From assembly GCF_900573885.1 (NCBI RefSeq), contig NZ_UPSE01000601.1, forward strand, positions 186,001-250,000: DNA of 64,000 nt. The letters run 5' to 3'. Of the stretch, positions 8,090 to 17,256 are shown in pieces (the stretch's first letter is position 1; each line of letters starts with the position of its first letter). A program made the translations under genes and the position numbers. The DNA is from Pseudomonas viridiflava (GTDB lineage Bacteria > Pseudomonadota > Gammaproteobacteria > Pseudomonadales > Pseudomonadaceae). The notes beneath the pieces are model-generated. The model worked only from the letters and a program-made list of their open reading frames with translations. It was not told the DNA's origin and did no database searches.

Positions 8090-10447
8090 ATGACGGCGCA
8101 ATTACCACAGCGCGGCTTTCTGCTCTCGCGGCACTGGCGGGACACCCCGGCGGGCACGCAGGTGAGCTTCTGGCTGGCCACCGACGAGGGCCCGCGTCTG
8201 GTGCGCTTGCCAGTGCAGCCGTCGGTGGCGTTTGTGCCGGCTGAACAGCGCTTGCGCGTGGAAGGCATGCTGGGCAAAGAGAAGGACGTCGAGCTGCGCG
8301 AACTCGAGCTGCAGGACTTTCATCATCGGCCGGTGCTCGGCGTGTACACCCGCCAGCATCGGCAGTTGATGAACATCGACAAGCTCCTGCGCAGTGTGGG
8401 TGTCGATGTGTACGAAGCCGACATCCGTCCGCCCGAGCGTTATCTGATGGAGCGCTTTATCACTGCGCCCGTGTTGTTCTCCGGCACGCCGGACGGGCAG
8501 GGCGGTTTCGACGATGCGCAACTCAAGCCCGACCCCGATTACCGTCCGCAATTGAAACTGGCCTCGCTGGACATCGAAACCACGCGCCACGGCGAGCTGT
8601 ATTCCATCGCCATCGAGGGCTGTGGTCAGCGCCAGGTGTACATGCTGGGCCCGCCAAATGCCGACGACAGCGCGGTGAATTTCGACCTGGAATATTGCGA
8701 CACGCGCGGGCAGTTGCTTGAGCGGCTCAACACCTGGCTGGCCACCCATGATCCGGACGCCATCATTGGCTGGAACGTGGTGCAGTTCGACTTGCGCGTG
8801 CTGCTGGAGCACTCGCAGAAACTGCAAATTCCACTGCGCCTGGGCCGCGACGGCGAGGCCATGGGCTGGCGCGAGCATGGCGCGCGCAGCAACCATTTTT
8901 TTGCCGAGGCGGCTGGGCGGCTGATCATCGATGGCATCGAAGCGCTGCGTTCGGCCACCTGGAGCTTTCCCTCGTTCAGCCTGGAAAACGTCGCGCAAAC
9001 CTTGCTCGGCGAAGGCAAGGACATTTCCACGCCGTATCAGCGCATGGACGAAATCGACCGCATGTTCGCCGAGGACAAACCCGCCCTTGCCCGCTACAAC
9101 CTCAAAGACTGCGAACTGGTCACGCGCATCTTTGCCAAAACCGAACTGCTGAGCTTCTTGCTTGAGCGCGCCAGCGTCACCGGCCTGCCGGCCGACCGCA
9201 GTGGCGGCTCTGTGGCGGCGTTCACGCATTTGTACATGCCGTTGATGCACCGCCAGGGTTTCGTGGCGCCGAACCTGGGCGAGCGCCCGCCCGAGGCGAG
9301 CCCGGGCGGCTTCGTGATGAACTCGCAGCCGGGCTTGTACGAGTCGGTGCTGGTGCTGGATTACAAGAGCCTGTACCCCTCGATTATCCGCACCTTTCTG
9401 ATCGACCCCGTGGGGCTGGTGGAAGGGCTGCGCGAGACGGACGAAAGCGCCACAGTCGAAGGTTTTCGCGGGGCGCGTTTTTCCCGCCAGCGGCATTGCC
9501 TACCGGCCATAGTTTCGCGCGTAGCCGAAGGGCGAGAGCAGGCCAAGCGCGACAACAACAAGCCGTTGTCGCAGGCGTTGAAAATCATCATGAACGCTTT
9601 TTACGGGGTGCTCGGTTCCAGCGGCTGCCGGTTTTTCGATCCGCGTCTGGCTTCGTCCATTACCTTGCGCGGCCATCAGATCATGCACAAAACCCGGGAG
9701 CTGATCGAAGCCCAGGGCCATACCGTGATCTACGGCGACACCGACTCCACCTTCGTCTGGCTGGGCCGCGAACACAGTGATGAAGAGGCGGGTGTCATCG
9801 GCCGTCGCCTGGTGCAAATGGTCAACGACTGGTGGCGTCAACACCTGACCCATGAGCTCGGGCTGACCAGCGCCCTGGAGCTGCAATACGAAACCCACTT
9901 CCGCCGCTTTCTGATGCCGACCATTCGCGGCGCAGAGGAGGGCAGCAAGAAACGCTACGCCGGCCTGATGGGCGAAAAGATGGTCTACAAAGGGCTGGAA
10001 ACGGTGCGCACCGACTGGTCGCCGCTGGCCCAGCAGTTCCAGCAGCAACTGTACGAGCGCATCTTCCGCCGGCAACCCTATCAAGCCTACGTGCGTGACT
10101 ACGTGGCGGCGACGCTGGCTGGTGAGCAAGACGACTTGCTTATCTATCGCAAACGCCTGCGCCGCCCGCTGAACGATTACGAACGCAACGTGCCGCCCCA
10201 CGTGCGCGCAGCGCGGATCGCCGACGCCTACAACGCCGAACAGGGCCGCCCCCGGCAATACCAGCGCGGCGGCTGGATCAGCTACCTGATCACCCTCGCC
10301 GGACCGCAGCCGCTGGAAGCGATTACCTCGCCCATCGACTATGACCACTACCTGACCCGTCAGCTACAACCGGTGGCCGACGCCATCCTGCCCTTCGTCG
10401 ACGACGACTTCGGCACGTTGGTGGGTGGGCAGCTGGATTTGTTCTAA
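8090..10447 (+). CDS. polB: DNA polymerase II (family B)
   Basis: The protein has 785 residues, the normal size of bacterial Pol II. The 3'-5' exonuclease motifs appear as LDIETT (Exo I), WNVVQFDLRVL (Exo II) and YNLKDCELV (Exo III). Polymerase motifs follow: DYKSLYPSII (motif A), KIIMNAFYGVLGS (motif B) and YGDTDSTFV (motif C, with both catalytic aspartates). All catalytic acids are in place, so the enzyme should be active in both polymerisation and proofreading. Pol II restarts forks and performs translesion synthesis during the SOS response, consistent with the LexA box just upstream. Confidence 0.97.
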   Translation: MTAQLPQRGFLLSRHWRDTPAGTQVSFWLATDEGPRLVRLPVQPSVAFVPAEQRLRVEGMLGKEKDVELRELELQDFHHRPVLGVYTRQHRQLMNIDKLLRSVGVDVYEADIRPPERYLMERFITAPVLFSGTPDGQGGFDDAQLKPDPDYRPQLKLASLDIETTRHGELYSIAIEGCGQRQVYMLGPPNADDSAVNFDLEYCDTRGQLLERLNTWLATHDPDAIIGWNVVQFDLRVLLEHSQKLQIPLRLGRDGEAMGWREHGARSNHFFAEAAGRLIIDGIEALRSATWSFPSFSLENVAQTLLGEGKDISTPYQRMDEIDRMFAEDKPALARYNLKDCELVTRIFAKTELLSFLLERASVTGLPADRSGGSVAAFTHLYMPLMHRQGFVAPNLGERPPEASPGGFVMNSQPGLYESVLVLDYKSLYPSIIRTFLIDPVGLVEGLRETDESATVEGFRGARFSRQRHCLPAIVSRVAEGREQAKRDNNKPLSQALKIIMNAFYGVLGSSGCRFFDPRLASSITLRGHQIMHKTRELIEAQGHTVIYGDTDSTFVWLGREHSDEEAGVIGRRLVQMVNDWWRQHLTHELGLTSALELQYETHFRRFLMPTIRGAEEGSKKRYAGLMGEKMVYKGLETVRTDWSPLAQQFQQQLYERIFRRQPYQAYVRDYVAATLAGEQDDLLIYRKRLRRPLNDYERNVPPHVRAARIADAYNAEQGRPRQYQRGGWISYLITLAGPQPLEAITSPIDYDHYLTRQLQPVADAILPFVDDDFGTLVGGQLDLF

Positions 10448-10476
10448 GCCGCGACGATTCGGCTTGTCTCGAACAT

Positions 10477-10565
10477 CGTTGGGCTTCGCTTTGCTCAACC
10501 CAACCTACGCAGGAACCTTAGGTTGGGTCGATCCGCGTACGGTGAGCCAAAGGCGAAGCCCAACG
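10477..10565. repeat. 89-bp nested inverted-repeat element
   Basis: The outer arms CGTTGGGCTTCGC and GCGAAGCCCAACG are perfect 13-base complements. Inner arms CCCAACCTA and TAGGTTGGG pair inside them. The symmetry resembles dispersed palindromic repeats or MITE-like elements of bacterial chromosomes. It lies directly behind polB and may also act as its transcription end. The remaining bases up to 10645 hold nothing recognisable. Confidence 0.55.
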
Positions 10566-10645
10566 CGACGCAACTATCCGCCTCACTCCGTTTTTCGATA
10601 CAGCCCCTGTCATTCCCTACGCACAAAACGTCAATCCAGGCCCTT

Positions 10646-10709
10646 TGCATTTCTGCAAAGTGCGCGTGCAGGCCTGTCTATTCCGGGCTTTCTGGCGGCC
10701 GGGCATCAT
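10646..10709 (+). promoter_or_regulatory. Shared regulatory element, copy A (before YcaC-like gene)
   Basis: The element consists of TGCATTTCTGCA, a further TGCA nine bases on, then CCTGTCTATTC, a 20-base spacer and CATCAT. The same blocks with near-identical spacing occur before the LysR gene (11951-12014) and, on the other strand, before the esterase gene (25895-25958). It starts 144 bases before the ATG at 10790. The TGCA pairs could be the binding site of a LysR-type regulator, and CATCAT the -10 region; both are inference. Confidence 0.65.
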
Positions 10710-10789
10710 GGCTCCACGGTTTGCAAACAAGCCAACGAATTCAACTAAACCCGCTACTCAGACCATTACGACTAAAAGGAAATCTACCC

Positions 10790-11443
10790 ATGGCCATCGC
10801 AAAAGCAGCTCCAGGCAAAACCCTTCTGAACCACGACGACCACACCCTGATCATGATCGACCACCAGTCGCAGATGTCCTTCGCGACCAAGTCGATCGAT
10901 GCCACCACCCTGCGCAACAACGCCGCCCTGGTCGCCAAGGCAGCCCGTGAATTCAAGGTGTCGACCATTCTCACCACCGTCGCTGAGAAGAGCTTCTCCG
11001 GTCCGATTTTCGATGAAATCAAATCGGTGTTTCCTGAGCACACCATTATCGACCGCACCAGCATGAACACTTGGGAAGACGAGCGCATCGCGGTGGAAGT
11101 GAACGCCGCCGGCAAGCAGAAAATCGTCCTTGCCGGCTTGTGGACTTCGGTGTGCATCGTGGGCCCGGCGCTGTCCGCCCTGGACCAGGGGTTCGAGGTG
11201 TACTTCATCGCTGATGCTTGTGGTGACGTGTCGGTAGAAGCCCACGAAATGGCGATTCAGCGCATGGTGCAACTGGGTGCTCGCCCGATGACCTCGCTGC
11301 AGTACCTGCTCGAACTGCAACGCGACTGGGCACGCGGCGAGACCTACGACGAAACCGTGAAAACTTCCATCGCTCACGGCGGCGCCTATGGTCTGGGCCT
11401 GATCTACGCCAAAACCATGTTCAATGCGTCTGAAGGTCATTGA
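10790..11443 (+). CDS. YcaC-like isochorismatase-family hydrolase
   Basis: The protein has 217 residues. The cysteine-hydrolase fold is shown by Asp24 in MIDHQ near the N-terminus and Cys122 in LWTSVCIVGPALSAL, with the cis-peptide-like neighbourhood of this family. The remainder (INTWE-like MNTWEDERI, ADACGDVS, LGARPMTSLQYLLELQRDW) matches the YcaC subgroup rather than true isochorismatases, so the substrate is unknown; amide or ester hydrolysis is likely. An in-frame longer start exists upstream, but the ATG at 10790 has AAAGGAAA at the right spacing and matches the family start. It is controlled from shared element A and ends before a strong terminator. Confidence 0.85.
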   Translation: MAIAKAAPGKTLLNHDDHTLIMIDHQSQMSFATKSIDATTLRNNAALVAKAAREFKVSTILTTVAEKSFSGPIFDEIKSVFPEHTIIDRTSMNTWEDERIAVEVNAAGKQKIVLAGLWTSVCIVGPALSALDQGFEVYFIADACGDVSVEAHEMAIQRMVQLGARPMTSLQYLLELQRDWARGETYDETVKTSIAHGGAYGLGLIYAKTMFNASEGH

Positions 11444-11465
11444 TGCGTAAACGCTGCGGCGTATG

Positions 11466-11502
11466 AAAACTTCCGCCTCGATGCTTCGAGGCGGGAGTTT
11501 TT
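11466..11502 (+). terminator. Rho-independent terminator after the YcaC-like gene
   Basis: A near-perfect GC-rich stem (TTCCGCCTCGA / TCGAGGCGGGA) with a short loop is flanked by A-rich and T5 tracts, so it may work in both directions. Confidence 0.85.
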
Positions 11503-11623
11503 CCGTGTGCACCCTAAAAGCTCGCGGCGCACGCTGTCGCCCGCTCTCCGTCGTTTCGCCTGAACTTTCTGCCGTGCTTCGTCCTCCACCCCATGAGAGC
11601 CATCACGCCAAAAGGACAGGACC

Positions 11624-11902
11624 ATGAAGCTTCTATTGAGCATTACCGCCGCCGCCACCCTGCTTGCCGCAGGTTCCAGCTGGGCCAGCTGTACGCCAGA
11701 AGAAGCCGAGCAAAAGGCGCAGCAACTGGCGGCCAAGGTGCATCAGCTCACCGAGCAAAATCCGCAAAAAGCCAAAGAGATCAACGATGAGGTCGAGAAG
11801 ATGCGTCTGGATACCGACTCGGCCGACCGCGACAGCCATTGCGATTTGTACGACAAGCGCATGAAAGAACTCGAGGCTGCCAAGGGCAAAGCCGAGAACT
11901 GA
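11624..11902 (+). CDS. Small periplasmic protein with charged helices
   Basis: The protein has 92 residues. A signal peptide at about 1-21 (MKLLLSITAAATLLAAGSSWA) is followed by a lysine/glutamate-rich helical region with two cysteines (C23 and C66), which could form a disulfide in the periplasm. AAAGGACAGGACC precedes the ATG. The plan resembles the small secreted protein at 42643-42948, but sequence similarity is limited. Function is unknown. Confidence 0.72.
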   Translation: MKLLLSITAAATLLAAGSSWASCTPEEAEQKAQQLAAKVHQLTEQNPQKAKEINDEVEKMRLDTDSADRDSHCDLYDKRMKELEAAKGKAEN

Positions 11903-11950
11903 TTCTGTTCCCTCGCCACCGAGAACCCCGCGCCCACACGGCCGCTGCCT

Positions 11951-12014
11951 TGCATTTCTGCACGACGGCTATGCAGGCGTGTCTATTCTCACGCGAAGGC
12001 GAGCGGACCATCAT
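11951..12014 (+). promoter_or_regulatory. Shared regulatory element, copy B (before LysR gene)
   Basis: TGCATTTCTGCA, TGCA, GTGTCTATTC and CATCAT recur with the same 20-base spacer before CATCAT as in copies A and C. It begins 92 bases before the LysR ATG. Its place in front of a LysR gene suggests autoregulation and a common regulon with the other two genes. Confidence 0.65.
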
Positions 12015-12042
12015 GGCTCCCACACCACAGGGAGCTTCAAGC

Positions 12043-12951
12043 ATGAACCGCATCGACCTTCGCCGCGTAGACCTCAACCTGCTGATCGTTTTCGAAATGA
12101 TGATGATCGAGCGCAATGTAAGCCGCGCGGCGGAGCGTTTGTTTTTGGGCCAGCCGGCTGTGAGCGCTGCCCTCGGTCGCTTGCGCACCCTGTATAACGA
12201 TCCGCTGTTCGTACGCGTTGGCCGCAGCATGGAGCCAACGCCGCGTGCCATCGAGCTGGAAGGCCTGCTGCGCCCTGCGCTGGATACCATTTCCTCGGCC
12301 ATTGGCCAGAGCGTGGAATTCGATCCCTGCACCAGCCGTGAAGTGTTCCGCATTGGTTTGAGCGATGACGTGGAGCTGGGGCTTTTGCCGCAGCTGATGC
12401 GCACGCTCAGCGTGGAGGCGCCGCATGTGACGCTGGTGGTGCGTCGCACCCATTACCTGTCGATCTGCAATCAACTGTCGGCTGGCGAAATTTCCCTGGG
12501 CATTTGCTACACCAGCGATCTGCCCGCCAACGCCAAGTGCAAGACCTTGCGGCGTAGCCGTTCGGTCATGGTGCGCGGCGACAGTGCCGACACGCCGATG
12601 ACCATGGACGAATACTGCGAACGCCCCCACGCGCTGGTGACCTTTGCCGGCGATCTCAGTGGCTTTATCGATGAAGAGCTGGCCAAGCGTGGCCGTCGCC
12701 GTCAGGTGAAACTGGCGGTGCCGCAGTTCTATGGCCTGAGCCAATTGCTGCCCGGCACGCAGATGGTCGCCACGGTGCCGGACTACGCCGCCGCCGCCCT
12801 CACATCCAACGGCGGGCTGCGTGTGGATGAACTGCCTTTCGAGGCGCCGGTTTATGATTTGCAGATGGCCTGGGGCGCAACCCAGGATATGGACCCTGCA
12901 CAACGCTGGTTGCGCAGCAAAATTACTGAATGCCTGGGTGACTCTGCATGA
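12043..12951 (+). CDS. LysR-family transcriptional regulator
   Basis: The protein has 302 residues. The N-terminal winged helix-turn-helix (about 6-65) reads LNLLIVFEMMMIERNVSRAAERLFLGQPAVSAALGRL in outline, the classical LysR pattern. The effector-binding domain covers about 95-300. The ATG at 12043 is used because the family begins MNR-DLRRVDLNLL and GGGAGC lies before it. The stop overlaps the start of the ABC ATPase gene by four bases, so the three genes form one operon. It is the best candidate regulator for the three shared elements, since one lies in its own promoter. The effector is unknown. Confidence 0.92.
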   Translation: MNRIDLRRVDLNLLIVFEMMMIERNVSRAAERLFLGQPAVSAALGRLRTLYNDPLFVRVGRSMEPTPRAIELEGLLRPALDTISSAIGQSVEFDPCTSREVFRIGLSDDVELGLLPQLMRTLSVEAPHVTLVVRRTHYLSICNQLSAGEISLGICYTSDLPANAKCKTLRRSRSVMVRGDSADTPMTMDEYCERPHALVTFAGDLSGFIDEELAKRGRRRQVKLAVPQFYGLSQLLPGTQMVATVPDYAAAALTSNGGLRVDELPFEAPVYDLQMAWGATQDMDPAQRWLRSKITECLGDSA

Positions 12952-13868
12952 GCAGCGCAATATCCCTTCGGGGCCTGGAAAAAACCTACGCCAACGGCTT
13001 TCAAGCCTTGCGCGGGGTCGATCTGGAAATTCAACACGGCGAAATTTTCGCCCTGCTGGGGCCGAACGGCGCTGGCAAATCCACGCTGATCGGCGCCATC
13101 TGCGGCCTGGTCAAACCCACCGGCGGCAGCATCTTTATCGACGGCCTCGAACTGCCCCGCCAATACCGCGAAGCGCGCGCCAAGGTCGGTCTGGTGCCGC
13201 AGGAAATGGTCAACGAAGGCTTCGAAAGCGTGCTGTCGAGCGTGCGTTTCAGCCGCGGCTTGTTTGGCAAACCACCGGCACCGGAACTGCTCGAACAAAT
13301 CCTGCGCGACCTGTCGCTGTGGAACAAGCGCGACGACGCCACCATGACGTTATCCGGCGGCATGCGCCGGCGCGTGATGATTGCCAAGGCGCTGGCCCAC
13401 GAACCGCAAGTGCTGTTTCTCGACGAACCCTCCGCCGGCGTAGACGTCGAACTGCGCCGCGACATGTGGACCATGGTGCGCCGCCTGCGCGACCGTGGCG
13501 TGACCATTGTGCTGACCACTCATTACCTTGAAGAAGCCGAAGAAATGGCCGACCGCGTGGGCGTAATCAGCGATGGTCGTTTGCTGCTGGTGGAAAACAA
13601 AACCGATCTGATGGCGCGCCTGGGCCGGCGTCAGTTGCGTCTGCAATTGCAGCAGCCCCTGACGCAACTGCCAGCCGACCTCGCCGACTTCCCGGTGGAA
13701 CTGGCTGACCAGGGCCGCGAGCTGGTCCTCGACGTGGCGCGCAACAACCAGGGCATCGCCGACTTCCTGCGGCGCTTGGCCGCCAACGATATCGACTTCA
13801 AAGACCTGCACACCTCGGAAAGCTCGCTTGAGGACATCTTTGTCGAACTGCTGAGAAAGCCCGCATGA
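12948..13868 (+). CDS. ABC transporter ATP-binding protein (YadG-like)
   Basis: The protein has 306 residues. Walker A is GPNGAGKST (about 38-46), the signature is LSGGMRRR, Walker B is VLFLDEPSAGVD, and the switch histidine lies in TTHYLEE. Order, length and local sequence follow the YadG/DrrA-like export ATPases of the ABC-2 group. It energises the membrane partner encoded next (ATGA overlap). The exported substrate is unknown; drug, lipid or polysaccharide export is typical of the group. Confidence 0.93.
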   Translation: MSSAISLRGLEKTYANGFQALRGVDLEIQHGEIFALLGPNGAGKSTLIGAICGLVKPTGGSIFIDGLELPRQYREARAKVGLVPQEMVNEGFESVLSSVRFSRGLFGKPPAPELLEQILRDLSLWNKRDDATMTLSGGMRRRVMIAKALAHEPQVLFLDEPSAGVDVELRRDMWTMVRRLRDRGVTIVLTTHYLEEAEEMADRVGVISDGRLLLVENKTDLMARLGRRQLRLQLQQPLTQLPADLADFPVELADQGRELVLDVARNNQGIADFLRRLAANDIDFKDLHTSESSLEDIFVELLRKPA

Positions 13869-14626
13869 ATTTTTACTCCATCTACGCCATCTTCCGTTTC
13901 GAGATGGCGCGCTCTGCCCGCACCTTGATGCAAAGCCTGGCCGCACCGGTGTTGGCCACCGCGTTGTATTTCGTGGTGTTCGGTTCGGCCATCGGTTCAC
14001 GCATGGAAGAGATCGGCAGCATTCCCTATGGCAGCTTTATCGTGCCGGGCCTGACGCTGCTGGCAGTGCTGACCCAAAGCGTGTCCAACGCCGCTTTTGG
14101 CATTTACATGCCGCGCTACTCCGGCGCCATTTACGAAATTTTGTCGGCCCCCCTTTCGCCCACTGAAATCGTTTTCGGCTACGTCGGCGCGGCGGTGGTC
14201 AAGTCCATGGTGCTTGCCGGCGCCATTCTGATTACCGCACGGGTGTTCGTGCCGTACGAAGTGGCGCATCCGTTCTGGGCATTCGGCATTTTGCTGCTGT
14301 GCGCGGTGTCGTTCAGCATGCTCGGCTTTATCGTCGGCCTGTGCGTGGACGGTTGGGACAAACTGGAAGTGGTGCCCTCGCTGGTCATCACGCCACTGAC
14401 CTTTCTCGGTGGCAGTTTCTACTCCCTGAACATGCTGCCACCCGCCTGGCAAACCATCAGCTTGTTCAACCCGGTGGTGTACCTGGTGGATGCCTTCCGC
14501 TGGGCGTTTTTCGACGTCACCGAATTCAACCCAATGGTCGACGTGGCGTTCTTGCTCGCCTTTCTGCTGGTGTGCACGGTTATCGTCGGGCAGATTTTTC
14601 GCACGGGTTATCGGCTTCAGCATTGA
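13865..14626 (+). CDS. ABC-2 type transporter permease (YadH-like)
   Basis: The protein has 253 residues with six predicted transmembrane helices. It contains the ABC-2 landmark region LVITPLTFLGGSFYSLNMLPP followed by NPVVYLVDAFRW. It overlaps the ATPase gene by four bases and completes a two-gene exporter that would work as a dimer of each subunit in the inner membrane. The close pairing with the LysR gene suggests export of a compound sensed by, or produced under, that regulator. Confidence 0.92.
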   Translation: MNFYSIYAIFRFEMARSARTLMQSLAAPVLATALYFVVFGSAIGSRMEEIGSIPYGSFIVPGLTLLAVLTQSVSNAAFGIYMPRYSGAIYEILSAPLSPTEIVFGYVGAAVVKSMVLAGAILITARVFVPYEVAHPFWAFGILLLCAVSFSMLGFIVGLCVDGWDKLEVVPSLVITPLTFLGGSFYSLNMLPPAWQTISLFNPVVYLVDAFRWAFFDVTEFNPMVDVAFLLAFLLVCTVIVGQIFRTGYRLQH

Positions 14627-14849
14627 TCCATCGAGGGCTGCCTTCACCGCCTCATCAGCCAGTCGCGTCTGACCCATAAGGCGCCGTAAGCAAAGTCGAC
14701 AGGCAAGCCGTGATTTGCCCTTGCGGCTTTGCGAGGCGTCTGGCTTCGCCGCTCCTCCCCACCAGTTTTACTTCATCGCCAACGAGCCGAGCGGCCTTCG
14801 CTTCTCGCTCGTTTTTTTGCGCGTGCGTACCTCGCAGGCGCTCATTGCG

Positions 14850-17225
14850 ATGAGGCTTTTCATGCGCCCGTTTTTCGACCACAGCCGCCATGTTCTGCGG
14901 GTTTGGGATAACGACCTTCACCTCGACGTTCTTGCTTTTCGGGGCGAAGAAGGCCTTAGCGAGCTGTTTCGCTACGCCATCGAATTCACGTGCACGGCGC
15001 ACGATATCGACGCCGAACAACTGCTTGGCAAGCAGGCCAGTTTCAGCCTTTTTGCCCGGCCTGAACCCTCACCGTTGCGCGGCTTCGAGATGCACGAGGC
15101 AAAACCGCTGCGTACGCTGTACGGCGTGCTGACGGGGTTTAAACGGCTGTCCGGTTCGCGCGACGAGGCGCGCTATGAAGTGACGCTGGAGCCGCGCTTC
15201 GCCTTGCTCGGTCGTGGGCAGCAGTTCTGCGTGTATCAGCAGCAAAGCGTTCCGCAGATCGTCGAGAGCATTTTGCGCGACCGCCATGGGTTTCGCGGTC
15301 AGGACTTTTTTCTTAACGTGCTTCGCGAATATCCCCAGCGCGAACAAGTGATGCAGTACGGGGAGAGCGACCTGGCGTTTATCTGTCGTCTGCTCGCTGA
15401 GGTGGGAATCTGGTTTCGTTTCATCAGCGACGACCGCTTGCGAATCGATAGAGTCGAATTCCATGACGACCAGTCGCGCTACACGTTCGGGCTTGAACTG
15501 CCGTGTCGCACGCCATCGGGCTTAGGCAGTGGCGACTCAGACGCGGTGTGGGATTTACAGAGCAACCATCAGGTCGTTGAGCGCGAAGTGGCGGTTCGCA
15601 GTTACGTTTACACCGATGCCGCTGCGCAGATGGACGCCGAAATAGATCTCAGCCACGGCGCAAAAAGCACCCACGGTCACGCCTATCTATTCAACGAACC
15701 CTACCGGGAGATCGGTGACCGTTACGCCACGGGCGCAGACGTGCCCACCGAAACCGGGGCGTTTTTCGCCCGCTTGCGCCATGAGCAGTACCTCAATAAC
15801 CAGGTTCGGCTCAGCGGCGTCAGTGCCCATGCCGGCGTGATGGCGGGGCATGTGCTGAACGTAGCGGGTGGCGCGCCGCACGCATTTTCTGCGGGTGCGG
15901 TTATCACGCGACTGACGTTGAATGCGGCGCGAGACAGCAGCCTACAAGTGCATTTCCAGGCCATTCCCTATTCGCCGGTTTACTGCTTCCGCCCGCCGTT
16001 ATTGGCCAAGCCTTCCATTGCCGGCACCGTTCCTGCGCGCATCACTGCCAAAACCGCTAACGACCCTTATGGCCACATCGACCTGCTTGGCCGCTACAAA
16101 GTCAGGTTTCTGTTCGACCGCGCCAGTTGGGCTACCGGGACCGAAAGCCTGTGGCTGCGGTTAGCACGGCCCTACGCTGGCCATACCTACGGTTTGCACA
16201 TGCCGCTGCTGGCGGGCGCCGAGGTGGCTATTGCGTTTGAACACGGTGACCCGGACCGTCCTTATATCGCCCATGCGCTGCATGACAGTCAGCATCCCGA
16301 CCTCGTCACCCGGCGCAACCACAAGCGCAACGTGTTGCGTACGCCCAGCAACAACAAGCTGCGGCTGGACGACACGCGCGGCGAAGAGCACATCAAACTC
16401 AGCACCGAGCACAGCGGCAAAAGCCAGCTCAACCTCGGGCATCTGGTAGACGGTGAAAAAGCAAAACGAGGCGAAGGAGCCGAATTGCGCACCGACGGCC
16501 ATGCCGCCATTCGGGCTGGTGCCGGCGTATTCATCAGCGCCGACAAACAAGCCGGCGCGCAGGGCCAGATGCTCGACATGCGCACCGCCATGGACCATCT
16601 GCAGCAAGCCGGCGAGCAGATGCAACTGCTCTCGGACGATGCGCAAACCTCCACGGCCGAACCGGCGGACGTGCAGGCGCAGCTAGGCCTGATGCGCGAC
16701 CAACTGGACCAGCTGAAAGCCGCCGTCGCCCTCATCAGTGCGCCACAAGGCATTGCGCTGGTAAGCGGCGAGCACCTGCAGCTGGCCGCCCGACGCAACG
16801 TGATGATCAACGCGGGCAACCAGGCCGACGTCAGCGTGGCCAAGCGATTGTTTATCGGCGTCGGCCACGGCTTGAGCCTGTTCGTACGCAAGCTCGGCAT
16901 AAAACTGATCGCCAATCAGGGGCCGGTCACCGTCCAGGCACAGAACGACAAACTCGAATTGCTGGCGCGCCAAGGGCTGAGCATTACCAGCAGCGAAGAT
17001 GAAATTCAGATCACGGCCAAGAAGAAAATCGTGCTCAACGGCGGCGGCAGTTATATCCGACTCGATCAGCACAGCATCGAGTCGGGCACCACTGGCGATT
17101 TCCTCGTCAAGGCTGCGCGCTTGAGCAAGAGCAGCCCGGCCCGACAGAACGCCGCCCAGACCACCCTACCGCCATTGGCCGAGCCGCACACCGAGTCCGC
17201 CGACAACGTGGATATTTCAGGTTGA
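14850..17225 (+). CDS. vgrG: Type VI secretion spike protein VgrG
   Basis: From the ATG at 14850 the protein has 791 residues. The N-terminal gp27-like region (about 1-370) begins PFFDHSRHVLRVWDNDLHLDVL. The gp5 OB-fold follows (DPYGHIDLLGRYKVRF), then a beta-helix needle and a DUF2345 region (about 570-720). A longer frame reaches 14715, but its first 45 residues do not look like VgrG. A second ATG at 14862, with GAGG six bases before it, is an equally good start. VgrG trimers tip the Hcp tube and carry effectors. No baseplate or sheath genes are present, so this is an orphan spike served by a secretion apparatus elsewhere. Confidence 0.93.
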   Translation: MRLFMRPFFDHSRHVLRVWDNDLHLDVLAFRGEEGLSELFRYAIEFTCTAHDIDAEQLLGKQASFSLFARPEPSPLRGFEMHEAKPLRTLYGVLTGFKRLSGSRDEARYEVTLEPRFALLGRGQQFCVYQQQSVPQIVESILRDRHGFRGQDFFLNVLREYPQREQVMQYGESDLAFICRLLAEVGIWFRFISDDRLRIDRVEFHDDQSRYTFGLELPCRTPSGLGSGDSDAVWDLQSNHQVVEREVAVRSYVYTDAAAQMDAEIDLSHGAKSTHGHAYLFNEPYREIGDRYATGADVPTETGAFFARLRHEQYLNNQVRLSGVSAHAGVMAGHVLNVAGGAPHAFSAGAVITRLTLNAARDSSLQVHFQAIPYSPVYCFRPPLLAKPSIAGTVPARITAKTANDPYGHIDLLGRYKVRFLFDRASWATGTESLWLRLARPYAGHTYGLHMPLLAGAEVAIAFEHGDPDRPYIAHALHDSQHPDLVTRRNHKRNVLRTPSNNKLRLDDTRGEEHIKLSTEHSGKSQLNLGHLVDGEKAKRGEGAELRTDGHAAIRAGAGVFISADKQAGAQGQMLDMRTAMDHLQQAGEQMQLLSDDAQTSTAEPADVQAQLGLMRDQLDQLKAAVALISAPQGIALVSGEHLQLAARRNVMINAGNQADVSVAKRLFIGVGHGLSLFVRKLGIKLIANQGPVTVQAQNDKLELLARQGLSITSSEDEIQITAKKKIVLNGGGSYIRLDQHSIESGTTGDFLVKAARLSKSSPARQNAAQTTLPPLAEPHTESADNVDISG

Positions 17226-17256
17226 GAGCCTGCTAAACCAGGAGCGTTTTACAGCC

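Noticed and set aside
8102..9496. 464-codon frame antisense to polB
   Set aside because: Overlaps the exonuclease and polymerase motifs of polB on the other strand.
14715..14849. Longer VgrG start
   Set aside because: The extra 45 residues do not resemble the VgrG N-terminus; starts at 14850 or 14862 fit better.
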